From Bacteroidota bacterium (GTDB lineage Bacteria > Bacteroidota > Bacteroidia > Bacteroidales > GCA-2711565), in contig JAHIVC010000052.1 in the NCBI GenBank assembly GCA_018816945.1, positions 1 to 64,000 of the forward strand: a stretch of 64,000 nucleotides of DNA, read 5' to 3'. The notes beneath the pieces were generated by a model. The model did not search any database. It worked only from the letters and a program-made list of their open reading frames with translations, and was not told where the DNA came from. Positions within the stretch are counted from its first letter, which is position 1, and each line of letters starts with the position of its first letter. Positions 27,329 to 37,640 of this stretch are shown here, in pieces. The position numbers and the translations under genes are program-made.

Positions 27329-27402
27329 AGAATATTTATTAGACTGTAAAAATATGAAATAAGCAATTGCTAATTCCGAATAATTTCAGGAAGTACGATC
27401 AA

Positions 27403-28485
27403 TTAGCGTTTAAATAATTCGGCTATATTCGTTGTGATGGTGAAATAATTTGGAGAACCGGCCAAATGATAGGCGGAACGGGCATAAGCCAATCTGAATC
27501 GGGAAATTTTAAATTCAAAGCCCCAGGAAAAACCAACGGTTGACATTTTAGTATCAATTCCTAATTCTTTTCTTCGTTTATAATTATATCCTAATCGTAA
27601 AATGAAGTTTTCTGATAGTAAGAGTTCGCCCCCAATCACGATATGACGAAATAATTGATCCCCAAACTTCAACGAAGCATCATTTGCATTTTCAGCATCA
27701 TTTAATAAAATATAATCACTATTCGTATCATATGGATTGTTGTAACTCACATTCCATTTATTCAGATGATTTACTAAAAGAGAATATCTGAACGGAAGAT
27801 GCTTTAACCTTTTTGAGAGTCCAAACTGAATTTCAAAAGGAAATCCTTCCTTGTTCCCGCTTGTGAATGATTTTACCTGCCATCCAACATTTTTAACAAT
27901 TAAAGATGAAGAAAAACCATTTTCGTTGTCAAAGAATGAGCCTGCGAAATCAATGGCTATGCCATGCGAATTATATCTCTCAAACGACGAATAAACATAT
28001 TTGAAATTAGAACCAATCGACCATTTTGGGGTAATTGCCTTGGCCCATCCGATTTGCATTGCCAATTCGGAAGCACCAAAACGGCCATTAATGATACCTG
28101 TGTTATCGGCGTAATCGAATTTGCCATAGTTTACAAACTGGATTGCCCCAACAAAGCTGCCATATTTTTCGAAAGAATGCGAATACGCCGCAAAGCCATA
28201 ATTGATATCAGAATAATAATCAACAATACTTAAGGAAAGATGATGGTTCATTGTTGAATTAATCAGGGATGGATTGTTAAGCGCAAGCGCAATATCACCG
28301 TCATTAATTGAGAGAAAATCACCACCCATCGATGCAACTCTGGCCGAACTAACTAAATTCAAAAAATCGAATGAAGTATTTCCACCAACTTGCGCAGTAA
28401 GTTTGTTAATAAATAGTCCACAAATGATCAAAAAAAAGATCAAAACGCGGGTTACTTTCCGAAATAATTTACCATTAATATTCAT
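27403..28485 (-). CDS. porQ: Type IX secretion system protein PorQ
   Basis: 360 residues from ATG 28485; a TTG at 28494 is in frame but lies nearly on the promoter element. After an N-terminal signal segment comes GGNTSFDFLNLVSSARVASMGG, characteristic of PorQ, then a beta-barrel pattern ending in a terminal phenylalanine-rich strand. PorQ is an outer-membrane protein that works with PorU/PorV/PorZ in attaching type IX cargo. Its presence supports assignment to Bacteroidota. Confidence 0.87.
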   Translation of the reverse strand: MNINGKLFRKVTRVLIFFLIICGLFINKLTAQVGGNTSFDFLNLVSSARVASMGGDFLSINDGDIALALNNPSLINSTMNHHLSLSIVDYYSDINYGFAAYSHSFEKYGSFVGAIQFVNYGKFDYADNTGIINGRFGASELAMQIGWAKAITPKWSIGSNFKYVYSSFERYNSHGIAIDFAGSFFDNENGFSSSLIVKNVGWQVKSFTSGNKEGFPFEIQFGLSKRLKHLPFRYSLLVNHLNKWNVSYNNPYDTNSDYILLNDAENANDASLKFGDQLFRHIVIGGELLLSENFILRLGYNYKRRKELGIDTKMSTVGFSWGFEFKISRFRLAYARSAYHLAGSPNYFTITTNIAELFKR

Positions 28486-28499
28486 AACAATCAATAACG

Positions 28500-28507
28500 C
28501 AAATCTA
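28500..28507 (-). promoter_or_regulatory. Candidate -7 element for porQ
   Basis: On the minus strand TAGATTTG, a match to TAnnTTTG, 14 bp upstream of ATG 28485. It favours the ATG over the TTG at 28494. Confidence 0.4.
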
Positions 28508-28614
28508 TTGAATTTAATTTTTAAAACTTGTTAAACTTATTATTAATATTTTTTGAAGGACCCCTGAATATAGAAATAAATGGTATTAAACCCAGAGCAA
28601 GTCCTAAACCCTTT

Positions 28615-28637
28615 CTTCCGGAGCAAGCTCCGGGGAA
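28615..28637. repeat. Short hairpin repeat, copy 3 (opposite orientation)
   Basis: CCGGAGC (28618-28624) pairs perfectly with GCTCCGG (28627-28633). Reverse-complemented, it has the CCCC base of copies 1 and 2 with a third inner stem, GGAGC/GCTCC, and a shorter loop. A second small hairpin, TCTGCC/GGCAGA (28656-28661 and 28677-28682), follows. The whole 28486-28765 gap holds no gene. Confidence 0.5.
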
Positions 28638-28765
28638 TTAAACCACGTCATCTCGTCTGCCGAAGCGGAACGCAAAGGCAGATAAAGAATCAAGTATAAT
28701 ACTTTTGGCATGATACAAAAAACACTAACTTTACCGATAGCAATCAGGTAAGTAATTTCTCAAGA

Positions 28766-30379
28766 ATGAAAGACATTCAAATTCTGGTAATTGAAAACAA
28801 CCCGGGGTTAAGCGAACAACTCGCGGCGATGCTTCCATCCAATAATCTTAGTTTTCATTACATCACAAATATTGATACAATTAATTTGAATTGTCTTCAG
28901 TACAAACCCAAAATCCTTATTTGGCTTCTAGAGAATCCTGACAAACACATTTTGGAGAAAGCTGAGGAGATAAAAAGAAAGTTCTGGTGTCAAAGCTTAT
29001 TCATTTTATTTGATCAAAATGACATCCAAAAAGTTATTGATTCGGCAAAAGGAATTGACTTTATTTTAACCTGGCCCATGATTCCGCAAATGCTTTTAGC
29101 TAACTTGGGATTGATGCTAGATAATGCGAATAACCTACCCGATTCGCAAAGACTCAAAGAAGCAGAACTTCAAAAATCGATTGAATTGGCTGAAAATGCG
29201 AATCAAGCTAAAAGCGAATTTTTGGCAAGTATGAGTCATGAAATCCGCACTCCAATGAATACGGTGATTGGGATGTTAAGCTTGGTGTCCGAAACAAAGC
29301 TGACAGAAGAACAGAAAGAATTCCTTGAGTTGGTTCAAACGGCATCCAATCATTTGCTATCTATCATAAACGACATTTTAGATTTATCAAAAATTGAAGC
29401 CGGCAAAGTACAGTTTGTTGATAAAGAATTTGAACTAAAAAGCAACACCAAAGAAGTTGTTGATTCTTTTAAAGCAAATGCCGATGCTAAAGGAATTACC
29501 TTAAATCTGAATTATGGCAATAAGGTTCCTGCAAGAGTTTTAGGCGACTCTATTCATTTTAAGCAAATATTATATAACCTCATCGGAAATGCTTTAAAAT
29601 TTACTCATAAAGGCAGTTGCACTATTAGTGTAACTCCCGAAAAAGGATATGATGAGATTATTATTAAAGACGGGAAATTCAAAATTCTTTTTTCGGTTAG
29701 TGATACCGGAATTGGAATAACCCAGGATAAACTTACCGACATCTTCGAATCATTTTCACAAGCACATTCAACTACCAAAAGAAGGTATGAAGGAACTGGC
29801 TTAGGACTAGCTATTTCTCAAAAATTAGTTCAAAAAATGGGGGGTGAAATCTGGGTTGAAAGTATCGAGGGCAAAGGCAGCACTTTTTACTTCACAATTC
29901 AATTTAAAGAATCCTCTTCCGCTTCTGTAATCAATGGTGATAATGAACAGGGAAAATTGCATTTAAACTTCCCTGTTTCAAGCAGTGAATCTTTGCATAT
30001 TCTGATTGCTGAAGACAATGAACTCAATCAAAAACTAATCATTCGACTTCTCAAGAGCAGAGGACACACTTGCGTTGTCACTGAAAATGGACTTGAAGCT
30101 ATTGAAACCTTGAAGAAATTTGATTTTGATGTAATCCTCATGGATATTCAAATGCCCGAAATGGATGGAATTCAGGCATCAAAGTTTATCAGGGCAGATA
30201 AATCAGGGCTTTTTAACCCTAAAATACCCATTGTTGCCGTAACAGCTTATGCATTCAATGAAGATCGTGAAAAATGCATGAAGGCCGGCATGAATGAATT
30301 TTTACCAAAGCCAATTGATAACACTAGATTAAACAGTATTCTCGAAGATTTGATGAAAAAGAAAAAAAAGGCTATTTGA
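28766..30379 (+). CDS. Hybrid histidine kinase with N-terminal pseudo-receiver
   Basis: 537 residues, soluble. Residues 1-120 look like a receiver fold, but the phosphoacceptor Asp position is occupied within LIWLLENP, so this domain is probably not phosphorylated. HisKA has His158 in [11 protein letters not shown]; HATPase_c has [15 protein letters not shown] and GTGLGLA. A true receiver at about 410-535 has Asp460 in [11 protein letters not shown]. Phosphate probably moves from His158 to Asp460 and on to a separate Hpt protein. The last 8 bp overlap the convergent DUF2807 gene. Confidence 0.9.
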   Translation: MKDIQILVIENNPGLSEQLAAMLPSNNLSFHYITNIDTINLNCLQYKPKILIWLLENPDKHILEKAEEIKRKFWCQSLFILFDQNDIQKVIDSAKGIDFILTWPMIPQMLLANLGLMLDNANNLPDSQRLKEAELQKSIELAENANQAKSEFLASMSHEIRTPMNTVIGMLSLVSETKLTEEQKEFLELVQTASNHLLSIINDILDLSKIEAGKVQFVDKEFELKSNTKEVVDSFKANADAKGITLNLNYGNKVPARVLGDSIHFKQILYNLIGNALKFTHKGSCTISVTPEKGYDEIIIKDGKFKILFSVSDTGIGITQDKLTDIFESFSQAHSTTKRRYEGTGLGLAISQKLVQKMGGEIWVESIEGKGSTFYFTIQFKESSSASVINGDNEQGKLHLNFPVSSSESLHILIAEDNELNQKLIIRLLKSRGHTCVVTENGLEAIETLKKFDFDVILMDIQMPEMDGIQASKFIRADKSGLFNPKIPIVAVTAYAFNEDREKCMKAGMNEFLPKPIDNTRLNSILEDLMKKKKKAI

Positions 30380-31079
30380 TTTTTCTTACATTGCCTGAAC
30401 CGTTCACTTTCGTGTTAATGCTTGGATCACCTAAATAATTTACATTTCCGGAGCCACTGATACCCACGTCTAAATCATCAAGTGCATAAATATAGGTGCT
30501 GCCGGATCCTCCAATATGAACCTTTGCCCTTCCGGCTTTTAGTCTACTTGCCTTGATATCGCCTGATCCCCTAATCGAGGAGATGAAACGATCTGTTTCT
30601 CCAGTTAAAAACACACTTCCGGAACCATTAATTTCAGCTTCAACCCTTGTCGATTTAATCTCCAGTTCAATTGAACCTGAACCTGAAACGCCCAAGTACA
30701 AATCATCCATTATAAAAACATCTTCGCTTTCAACTTCTCCTGATCCGTCAATTTGGATTTCAGTAATTTCCGGCATTGAAATAAAAATCTCTAAACTTCT
30801 GCTATTCATTACACAGGCTTCATCATACTCTATTACTAAAGTCCTTCCTCTAAGCCTGGTTCTTAAAATATCCAGAATATTTTGCTGTCCTTTGATCTTA
30901 ATTTCAAAATTATCCGACTTTGTTATAAATACATTTGCAGAAGCTTCTAATTCAATGGCATCGAAATTTGAAACATTTCTGGTTTCACTAACTGTAGGCC
31001 CTTCACCTTCAATACAATCACAGGAGGTAAATAAAATAAGCCCAAGTATCAGAATAAGGAATCTTTTAATGTAATACAT
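30372..31079 (-). CDS. DUF2807 (head-GIN domain) lipoprotein
   Basis: 235 residues. The lipobox LFTSC places the lipidated Cys near 20, so it should be an outer-membrane or periplasmic lipoprotein. The remainder is a right-handed beta-helix-like array with the repeated (D/N)GSG or SGSG turn about every 18-20 residues, the DUF2807 signature. Function is unknown; adhesin-like or auto-transporter roles are suggested for the family without proof. It lies 21 bp downstream of the aconitase gene. Confidence 0.85.
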   Translation of the reverse strand: MYYIKRFLILILGLILFTSCDCIEGEGPTVSETRNVSNFDAIELEASANVFITKSDNFEIKIKGQQNILDILRTRLRGRTLVIEYDEACVMNSRSLEIFISMPEITEIQIDGSGEVESEDVFIMDDLYLGVSGSGSIELEIKSTRVEAEINGSGSVFLTGETDRFISSIRGSGDIKASRLKAGRAKVHIGGSGSTYIYALDDLDVGISGSGNVNYLGDPSINTKVNGSGNVRKIK

Positions 31080-31100
31080 AATTATTGGATTAAATGAATA

Positions 31101-33365
31101 CTAACTCGATTGCTTGCGAATTAGGTTTAAGGCACTACCTGACTTAAACCACTCTATTTGACTCCAATTATAGGTATGGGTTACATTAAAGTTATCTTTA
31201 GTTCCATCTGAATGATGCAAAACTAAATTTAGTGCCCTTCCGGGAGTAAAATCGGTTAATCCGATTATGTCAAAAACATCATCTTCCCGCACTATATCAT
31301 AGTTATTCTTATTTTCAAACGTTAAGGCAAGCATTCCCTGTTTCTTCAGATTTGTTTCATGAATACGGGCAAAAGATTTCACCAATACAACCTTTACCCC
31401 TAAATTCCGGGGCTCCATGGCAGCATGTTCCCGGGATGATCCTTCTCCGTAATTTTCATCACCAATGATAATTGAGCCAAATCCGGCCGCCTTGTAGGTT
31501 CTTGCACTTTCCGGAACCGGTAAATAGTTTCCGCTCAGATCATTTTTAACTGCATTGGTCTTTCCATTGAAAGCATTTACTGCACCAATCAATAAATTAT
31601 TAGAAATATTATCCAAATGACCACGATACTTTAACCAAGGCCCCGCCATCGAAATATGATCGGTCGTACATTTCCCTTGTGCCTTTATTAATAATTTCAA
31701 ACCTATAAAATTTTTCCCGTTCCACTCATCGAACGGACTCAGTAATTGCAATCTATCCGATTTAGGATCAACGGCAATCTGAATATGACTTCCATCGGCA
31801 GAAGGAGCCTGATAGCCATTATCTTCAACGGCATAGCCTTTCGCAGGCATTTCAAATCCTTTAGGTTCATCTAGTTTTACCTTTTTCCCATCCTCATTCA
31901 CTAATTCATCGGTTAAGGGATTAAAGGTAAGATCTCCGGCAATAGCAAAAGCGGTTGTTAACTCCGGAGAAGCCACAAATCCATGTGTATTTGGGTTTCC
32001 GTCATTTCGTTTGGCAAAATTACGGTTGAACGAAGTCATGATGGAATTCCGTTCCTGTTTCTCGGCACCATGTCTGGCCCATTGACCAATACAAGGCCCA
32101 CATGCATTGGCAAGCACTACGCCCCCAATTTTCTTGAACACTTCTAAATAACCATCACGATCAACCGTGAACCTCACCAATTCAGAACCCGGTGTAACGG
32201 TATATTCAGCTTTAACTTTTAAATTTTTATCGATGGCTTGTTTTGCAATGGATGCCGCTCTGCTGATATCTTCATACGATGAATTTGTACAAGACCCGAT
32301 CAGTCCGACTTCAAGTTTCTGTGGCCAATTATTGTCTTTAACCGCTTGTGCAAATTTTGAAATTGGGGTAGCTAAATCCGGAGTAAAAGGTCCGTTAACA
32401 TGGGGTTCCAAAGTGCTGAGATCAATTTCGATCACTACGTCAAAATATTTTTCAGGATTTTGATAAACTTCCTGATCTCCTCTTAAATAATCGGCGATTT
32501 TATCAGCCAACAAAGCAATTTCTTTACGATCGGTTCCAATCAAATATTCTTTCATTTTTGAATCGTAACCGAATATAGATGTAGTTGCTCCAATTTCAGC
32601 ACCCATATTACAAATAGTTCCTTTACCTGTACATGAAAGTGAATCGGCCCCCGAGCCGAAATACTCCACAATGGCACCTGTTCCGCCTTTTACGGTCAGA
32701 ATTCCTGCCACCTTTAATATGACATCCTTAGCCGAGGTCCAACCACTGAGTTTCCCTGTGAGTTTAATTCCGATTAATTTTGGGAACTTCAGTTCCCACG
32801 ACATCCCTGCCATGACATCCACTGCATCTGCTCCACCAACACCAATGGCAATCATTCCTAAACCTCCGGCATTCACGGTATGTGAATCTGTCCCTATCAT
32901 CATTCCTCCGGGAAAAGCATAATTTTCAATCACTACCTGATGAATAATCCCTGCCCCGGGTTTCCAGAAACCAATTCCATATTTATCGGATACAGAACTC
33001 AAAAACCCATACACTTCGTTATTGGTGGTATATGCAATCTTTAAATCTTCTTTTGCGCCAAGTTTAGCCTGAATCAGATGATCGCAATGCACAGTAGAAG
33101 GAACAGCTACTTTTTTTCTGCCTGCCTTCATAAATTGCAACAATGCCATTTGAGCAGTTGCATCTTGCATTGCAACCCGATCAGGACGAAAATCAACATA
33201 CGATTCGCCTCTGATATATGGTTTTGTTGTAGACCCTTGGTCGAGGTGGGCATAAAGAATTTTTTCAGTTAAACTGAGTGGACGACCAACTATTTTACGA
33301 GCATGTTCAACTTTTTCAACAAAATTTGAATACACCAATTTTATCATTTCAAGATCAAAAGCCAT
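31101..33365 (-). CDS. Aconitate hydratase
   Basis: 754 residues, mitochondrial-type aconitase. It interconverts citrate and isocitrate in the TCA cycle. The 4Fe-4S ligands are seen in [10 protein letters not shown] and in ACGPCIGQ. The swivel domain has [15 protein letters not shown]. Length is normal for this type. A -7 like element is 63 bp upstream of the start. Confidence 0.96.
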   Translation of the reverse strand: MAFDLEMIKLVYSNFVEKVEHARKIVGRPLSLTEKILYAHLDQGSTTKPYIRGESYVDFRPDRVAMQDATAQMALLQFMKAGRKKVAVPSTVHCDHLIQAKLGAKEDLKIAYTTNNEVYGFLSSVSDKYGIGFWKPGAGIIHQVVIENYAFPGGMMIGTDSHTVNAGGLGMIAIGVGGADAVDVMAGMSWELKFPKLIGIKLTGKLSGWTSAKDVILKVAGILTVKGGTGAIVEYFGSGADSLSCTGKGTICNMGAEIGATTSIFGYDSKMKEYLIGTDRKEIALLADKIADYLRGDQEVYQNPEKYFDVVIEIDLSTLEPHVNGPFTPDLATPISKFAQAVKDNNWPQKLEVGLIGSCTNSSYEDISRAASIAKQAIDKNLKVKAEYTVTPGSELVRFTVDRDGYLEVFKKIGGVVLANACGPCIGQWARHGAEKQERNSIMTSFNRNFAKRNDGNPNTHGFVASPELTTAFAIAGDLTFNPLTDELVNEDGKKVKLDEPKGFEMPAKGYAVEDNGYQAPSADGSHIQIAVDPKSDRLQLLSPFDEWNGKNFIGLKLLIKAQGKCTTDHISMAGPWLKYRGHLDNISNNLLIGAVNAFNGKTNAVKNDLSGNYLPVPESARTYKAAGFGSIIIGDENYGEGSSREHAAMEPRNLGVKVVLVKSFARIHETNLKKQGMLALTFENKNNYDIVREDDVFDIIGLTDFTPGRALNLVLHHSDGTKDNFNVTHTYNWSQIEWFKSGSALNLIRKQSS

Positions 33366-33427
33366 GATGAGTTTATTAGTAAGAGTTTATTAAATAACAC
33401 AGTTTATGCCTTTAGCAAAGCACAGAG

Positions 33428-33435
33428 CAAAGATA
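33428..33435 (-). promoter_or_regulatory. Candidate -7 element for aconitase
   Basis: On the minus strand TATCTTTG, an exact fit to TAnnTTTG, in the 118-bp gap between nusB and the aconitase gene. Confidence 0.42.
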
Positions 33436-33483
33436 AGAAATTTAGCAGAATATTTTTATATCGAGGAACCTATATATTTACGA

Positions 33484-34443
33484 TTAATTCATCAGACCCC
33501 TACCCGTTTTACGAATGTCTTTACTTTCTTTTAAATCATTGATGAGTTTATCCAATATTCCGTTTACGAAGATGTTACTTTTTGGGGTGCTATATGATTT
33601 TGACAGTTCGATGTATTCGTTCAAAGTAACCTTCACCGGAACCGATTTGAATTCGGTCAATTCAGTTAAGGCCATTTTCAAAATGATGATATCCATTACC
33701 GCAATTCGATCATATTCCCAATTGACTGTTTTTTCGGTTATCAGTTTCTCTAATTTATCAGAATTAACAATCGTCTTCCGATACAGGGATTTCACAAAAT
33801 CCACATCTTCATTCTCTGCTTCGTTAGCCGTTTTATAGATTACCGGTAGCAAATGATAAGTATCACTTTCTTCGGTAAATGAATTTATGATTTTGATGAC
33901 AAGTGCCGTAACTGAATGATAATCATCGGACCAATAAATACTCAAATCTTCATAGAACTGTTTTAAAGACTCTGATTTTGCGATCACTTTCTTGATTAAA
34001 AGGATGATGAATTCTTTATCGCTATCATAAGACCTTTCGGGTTCGGCCATAAACTTTTCGTAGTATTTACTTTCTATGATTTCCTTATATATTCTTCGGA
34101 TCATTTCAGTTTGTTCAGCCCAGGAAATTTTATACTGGTCGTATTTTTTTTCATAAATCCGATTATTCCGAATTTGTTCAATCAGTTTATTATCGATGAA
34201 TTTGGTATTTGGATTTAGGTTTTCAGGGGTAGGGAAATGCTTATGCTTAGCTTCTTCAGTCCTCACTTTTGTGAAATCGACAAGTTCTATCATAAATGAT
34301 AATTGCCAAAAACAAAGCTCGTATATCTTTTCAATACTTATAAAAAGTTGCTTTTCACCGAAATCCATTCTGTCTGATTTTGATTGAAAGAATGCGTATA
34401 ACGCTTGAAGCACTTTAATCCTTAACTGCCTTCTACTTAGCAT
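33484..34443 (-). CDS. nusB: Transcription antitermination factor NusB (long Bacteroidota form)
   Basis: 319 residues, about twice the size of E. coli NusB. The NusB fold is at the C-terminus (about 170-305: FVKSLYRKTIVNS, WEYDRIAVMDIIILKMALTE, VPVKVTLNEYIELSKSYSTPKSNIFVNGILDK). The N-terminal half is an extra helical region common in this phylum. NusB with NusE binds boxA RNA and promotes rRNA antitermination. A -7-like TAACTTTG lies on the minus strand at 34487-34494. Confidence 0.92.
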   Translation of the reverse strand: MLSRRQLRIKVLQALYAFFQSKSDRMDFGEKQLFISIEKIYELCFWQLSFMIELVDFTKVRTEEAKHKHFPTPENLNPNTKFIDNKLIEQIRNNRIYEKKYDQYKISWAEQTEMIRRIYKEIIESKYYEKFMAEPERSYDSDKEFIILLIKKVIAKSESLKQFYEDLSIYWSDDYHSVTALVIKIINSFTEESDTYHLLPVIYKTANEAENEDVDFVKSLYRKTIVNSDKLEKLITEKTVNWEYDRIAVMDIIILKMALTELTEFKSVPVKVTLNEYIELSKSYSTPKSNIFVNGILDKLINDLKESKDIRKTGRGLMN

Positions 34444-34618
34444 ATAGATATGTAAATGAACTGTAAATAATTTTATTTAACGACGGCAAAGTTAATCTTT
34501 TTATTTCAAAACATCATTCAATAAACATGTCGGAATTATTGAAAAAATGATCAAATAATCCATTTAATTCTATTTTACGGCAATTAGTATATTTGCTTTC
34601 ATTTATAAATAATATTTT

Positions 34619-34626
34619 TATATTTG
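34619..34626 (+). promoter_or_regulatory. Candidate promoter for the PUR-domain gene
   Basis: TATATTTG matches the -7 element, 37 bp upstream of ATG 34664. A TTTG at 34592-34595 could be the -33 element at a slightly long 23-bp spacing. Confidence 0.5.
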
Positions 34627-34663
34627 CTAACAGATAGTCGAGAATAAATTATTTAAAGAAAAA

Positions 34664-35038
34664 ATGGAAGAGTCAGACAACAAGGAAAGAAGAGAGGAAG
34701 TATTTTCTAAAGCAATCAGAGCAGGAAAAAGAACTTATTTTTTCGACGTAAAAGCCACCCGTTCAGATGAGTATTACATCACGGTTACTGAAAGCAAAAA
34801 ACGCTTTAACAATGAACAGGGAAAATTCTTTTATGAGAAACACAAAATATTTCTGTACAAAGAAGATTTTGAGAAATTCACAAATGGATTAAGGGATGTG
34901 GTAAAATTTATTGAAACCGGTGAAATTCCTGTTGAAGATGAAGCTGAAGAACGCTCTAACCATAGGGATCAGGGTTCTGTTGAATTTGAAGATCTGATGT
35001 CCGAAACTGAGGACGAAGAAGTTGAATCTAAAAAATAA
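34664..35038 (+). CDS. PUR-alpha-like DNA/RNA-binding protein (DUF3276)
   Basis: 124 residues. A single PUR repeat (about 12-90; RTYFFDVKATRSDEYYITVTES) followed by an acidic tail rich in Glu and Asp. Bacteroidota encode such small PUR proteins that bind single-stranded nucleic acid. It stands alone, 179 bp upstream of parA, and is probably expressed from its own promoter. Confidence 0.9.
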   Translation: MEESDNKERREEVFSKAIRAGKRTYFFDVKATRSDEYYITVTESKKRFNNEQGKFFYEKHKIFLYKEDFEKFTNGLRDVVKFIETGEIPVEDEAEERSNHRDQGSVEFEDLMSETEDEEVESKK

Positions 35039-35165
35039 AACCTAAAATAATTCTTTTCCTAATTTACAAGGTCTTAATAGGTTCACTTACAAAGATTACT
35101 AACATTTTTTAATTTTCAGTTAATAACTTAAGTTGTTTACATTCCAGTAATGCGATCAAAAATTA

Positions 35166-35173
35166 TATTTTTG
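35166..35173 (+). promoter_or_regulatory. Candidate -7 element for parAB
   Basis: TATTTTTG matches TAnnTTTG, 44 bp upstream of ATG 35218. TTGTTTAC near 35133 could serve as the -33 region. Confidence 0.4.
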
Positions 35174-35217
35174 TAATCTGAGAAATTTTTCTTTTATGCA
35201 TTTACGCAATCAAATTT

Positions 35218-36033
35218 ATGGGTAAAGTAATCGCAATAACAAATCAAAAGGGCGGTGTAGGTAAAACCACCACCGCAATAAACTTAGGTGCGAGTTTTGC
35301 AGTTCTTGAATTCAGGACCCTAATCATTGATTCAGATCCACAAGCGAATGCAACTTCCGGGGTTGGTTTCGATCCTAAAAACATCAAAACCAGCATCTAT
35401 GAATGTATCATGGATGATATCGAACCGAAAAATATTATCCTGTCAACTCAAACACCGAACCTTGACATAATTCCAGCTCATATTGACTTGGTTGGAGCTG
35501 AGATTGAAATGATCAATCTTCCGAACAGGGAAAAAATGATGAAGAAGGTAACCGATAAAATTAAAGATGATTACGATTTTATCATTATTGATTGCTCTCC
35601 TTCACTTGGGTTATTAACAGTAAATGCACTCACCGCTGCCGATTCGGTTATTGTGCCGGTGCAGTGTGAATATTTTGCACTCGAAGGACTAGGAAAACTT
35701 TTAAATACCCTAAAAATAGTACAGTCACGACTTAACCCTAATTTAGATATTGAAGGCATCTTGCTAACCATGTTCGATAAACGACTTAGATTATCAAGAC
35801 AGGTGGTTGAGGAAGTGAAAACTCACTTTCAACAAATGGTATTCGATACGCTGATCAATAGAAATACCCGACTAAGTGAGGCCCCAAGTTTTGGAGAAAC
35901 CATAATCATGCATGATGCTGATAGTACCGGTGCCATTAATTACCTGAACCTTGCCCGTGAAATTCTTCAGAATAATGAAATGACCAAAGTAGATGAATCT
36001 GAAAAAAAAATAGATCTGGAGAATGAAACCTAA
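35218..36033 (+). CDS. parA: Chromosome partitioning ATPase ParA (Soj)
   Basis: 271 residues. Deviant Walker A KGGVGKTTT near 11-19, Walker A' DSDPQANAT near 40 and Walker B DYDFIIIDCSPSLG. ParA binds DNA in the ATP form and moves ParB-parS complexes. The end overlaps parB by 11 bp. No plasmid genes are nearby, so this is the chromosomal copy. Confidence 0.96.
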   Translation: MGKVIAITNQKGGVGKTTTAINLGASFAVLEFRTLIIDSDPQANATSGVGFDPKNIKTSIYECIMDDIEPKNIILSTQTPNLDIIPAHIDLVGAEIEMINLPNREKMMKKVTDKIKDDYDFIIIDCSPSLGLLTVNALTAADSVIVPVQCEYFALEGLGKLLNTLKIVQSRLNPNLDIEGILLTMFDKRLRLSRQVVEEVKTHFQQMVFDTLINRNTRLSEAPSFGETIIMHDADSTGAINYLNLAREILQNNEMTKVDESEKKIDLENET

Positions 36034-36907
36034 GAAAAAAGCATTGGGCAGAGGATTAGATGCTATACTTCAGAGCCCTGATACTGATATTACTTCTAAC
36101 GATATATCGGGCAATTATGTCGTTGGTGCCATTGCAATGATGGATGTTCGGATTATTGAAACAAATCCTTTTCAACCCCGCATCGAATTTGACGATTTAG
36201 CCATTGATGAACTCTCAAAATCCATTCAGGAACAAGGAATCATCCAACCTTTAACTGTTCGAAAACTTGGTTACGACCGTTACCAGCTTATTGCGGGCGA
36301 ACGCAGATACCGCGCTGCGAAAAGGGCCGGACTAACCCATGTACCTGCTTATATCCGTGTTGCCAATGATGAACAAATGCTGGAACTTGCCTTGGTTGAA
36401 AACATTCACCGGGAAGATCTAAATGCCATTGAAATTGCGATAAGTTATAACAGGCTGATTGAAGAATGCCAGCTTACTCAGGACCAACTGAGCGAAAAAG
36501 TCGGGAAAAACAGAACTACAATCTCAAACTACATCCGTTTATTAAAGCTGCCAGCTGAACTGCAGATTGCTTTAAAAGATGAACAAATCAGTATGGGTCA
36601 TGCACGAGCATTAATCAACATTGCCGACGATGAAACAAAATTACGCATCCTAAAAAGAATCATCGTGGAAAACTTATCCGTAAGGCAAGTTGAAGAAATG
36701 GTCAGAACCAATACATCAAGACCAAGAATTCAAGAAAAATCGACCGTTCAACTTCCTGAAGATTATTTACGGAATAAAGCACAATTAATCGAGCATTTCA
36801 ATACCAAGGTTGACATTAGGAGAAACAATAAAGGTCTTGGCAACATCGTTATTTCTTTCGATTCTGATGAAGAATTCATCAGAATCATAAATCTTATTAA
36901 ATCCTAA
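36023..36907 (+). CDS. parB: Chromosome partitioning protein ParB
   Basis: 294 residues. The N-terminal CTPase domain contains NPFQPR and GERRYRAAK; the helix-turn-helix is about 150-200 (QDQLSEKVGKNRTTISNYIRLL); the C-terminal dimer domain ends with a GLGNIVISFDSDEEF strand. It loads onto parS and spreads as a clamp. No canonical parS was seen in the window. Confidence 0.96.
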   Translation: MKPKKKALGRGLDAILQSPDTDITSNDISGNYVVGAIAMMDVRIIETNPFQPRIEFDDLAIDELSKSIQEQGIIQPLTVRKLGYDRYQLIAGERRYRAAKRAGLTHVPAYIRVANDEQMLELALVENIHREDLNAIEIAISYNRLIEECQLTQDQLSEKVGKNRTTISNYIRLLKLPAELQIALKDEQISMGHARALINIADDETKLRILKRIIVENLSVRQVEEMVRTNTSRPRIQEKSTVQLPEDYLRNKAQLIEHFNTKVDIRRNNKGLGNIVISFDSDEEFIRIINLIKS

Positions 36908-36939
36908 ATTAATTTATAATTTTGTGGATTTATTCTCAA

Positions 36940-37551
36940 ATGCACTTGCGAATGTTTCGAACTACTGTAAAGAATACGAAAATTATTTTTTTACTCGTTT
37001 TGTTTATCATTATCTCAAATATAAAGAGCCATTCACAATCGTTCGCAGATATTGATAATACCCAGAAAAAGCCTCATTCAGCGCATAAAGCTACAATTTA
37101 CTCTTTTATCTTGCCAGGTTTGGGACAAGCTTACAATAAAAAGTATTGGAAAGTGCCCGTTGTTTATGCAGGATTTGGTGTTATCGGATACATGATTAAT
37201 ATGAATAAAAAAGAATATAAGCTGTATAAAGCTGCTTACGAGTTTGTCCCTGCAGAAGGAGGTGATCAACCCTCACCAAACGAATATTATGATTTATACA
37301 ATAAAGATCAATTAAAACAAGGACGTGATTATTATAGGCGCAACATGGAATTGAGTTACATCCTTGCCGGGTTTTGGTATTTATTAAATGTTATTGACGC
37401 CAGTGTTGATGCCCATTTGTTTGAATTTCACGTTTCCCCGAACTTATCCTTAAGGTTTGATCCTTATTTATATAATCAGCCTGTGAATAACCAAACTATT
37501 CCGGGGCTAAGAATGCAAGTTAGCATCCCGGGTGTTTTTGGATTTAAGTAA
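36940..37551 (+). CDS. DUF5683 membrane protein
   Basis: About 203 residues from ATG 36940 (ATG 36952 is equally possible; a TTG at 36922 is less likely). A signal sequence or first helix (about 13-32) is followed by a region starting HKATIYSFILPGLGQAYNKKYWKVP, the DUF5683 signature, with one or two further hydrophobic segments. The gene lies regularly between parB and lepB in Bacteroidota. Function is unknown. Here dapB, often present between this gene and lepB, is absent. Confidence 0.82.
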   Translation: MHLRMFRTTVKNTKIIFLLVLFIIISNIKSHSQSFADIDNTQKKPHSAHKATIYSFILPGLGQAYNKKYWKVPVVYAGFGVIGYMINMNKKEYKLYKAAYEFVPAEGGDQPSPNEYYDLYNKDQLKQGRDYYRRNMELSYILAGFWYLLNVIDASVDAHLFEFHVSPNLSLRFDPYLYNQPVNNQTIPGLRMQVSIPGVFGFK

Positions 37552-37640
37552 AATTAAGGGTTCTATTCGCATTCTTAACATCTTTTAACTTCAGGTTCTT
37601 AAAACTTTTGTAATTTCGCTTTTCTCTAAACTCAAATATT

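Noticed and set aside
30553-31074. 173-codon plus-strand open frame opposite the DUF2807 gene
   Set aside because: The Ser/Ile-rich translation is the antisense shadow of the repetitive GSG-rich lipoprotein gene.
35039-37640. parS sites near parAB
   Set aside because: No TGTTTCACGTGAAACA-like sequence was found; CACGTG words elsewhere (about 10463, 40213, 58636) lack the flanking palindrome.
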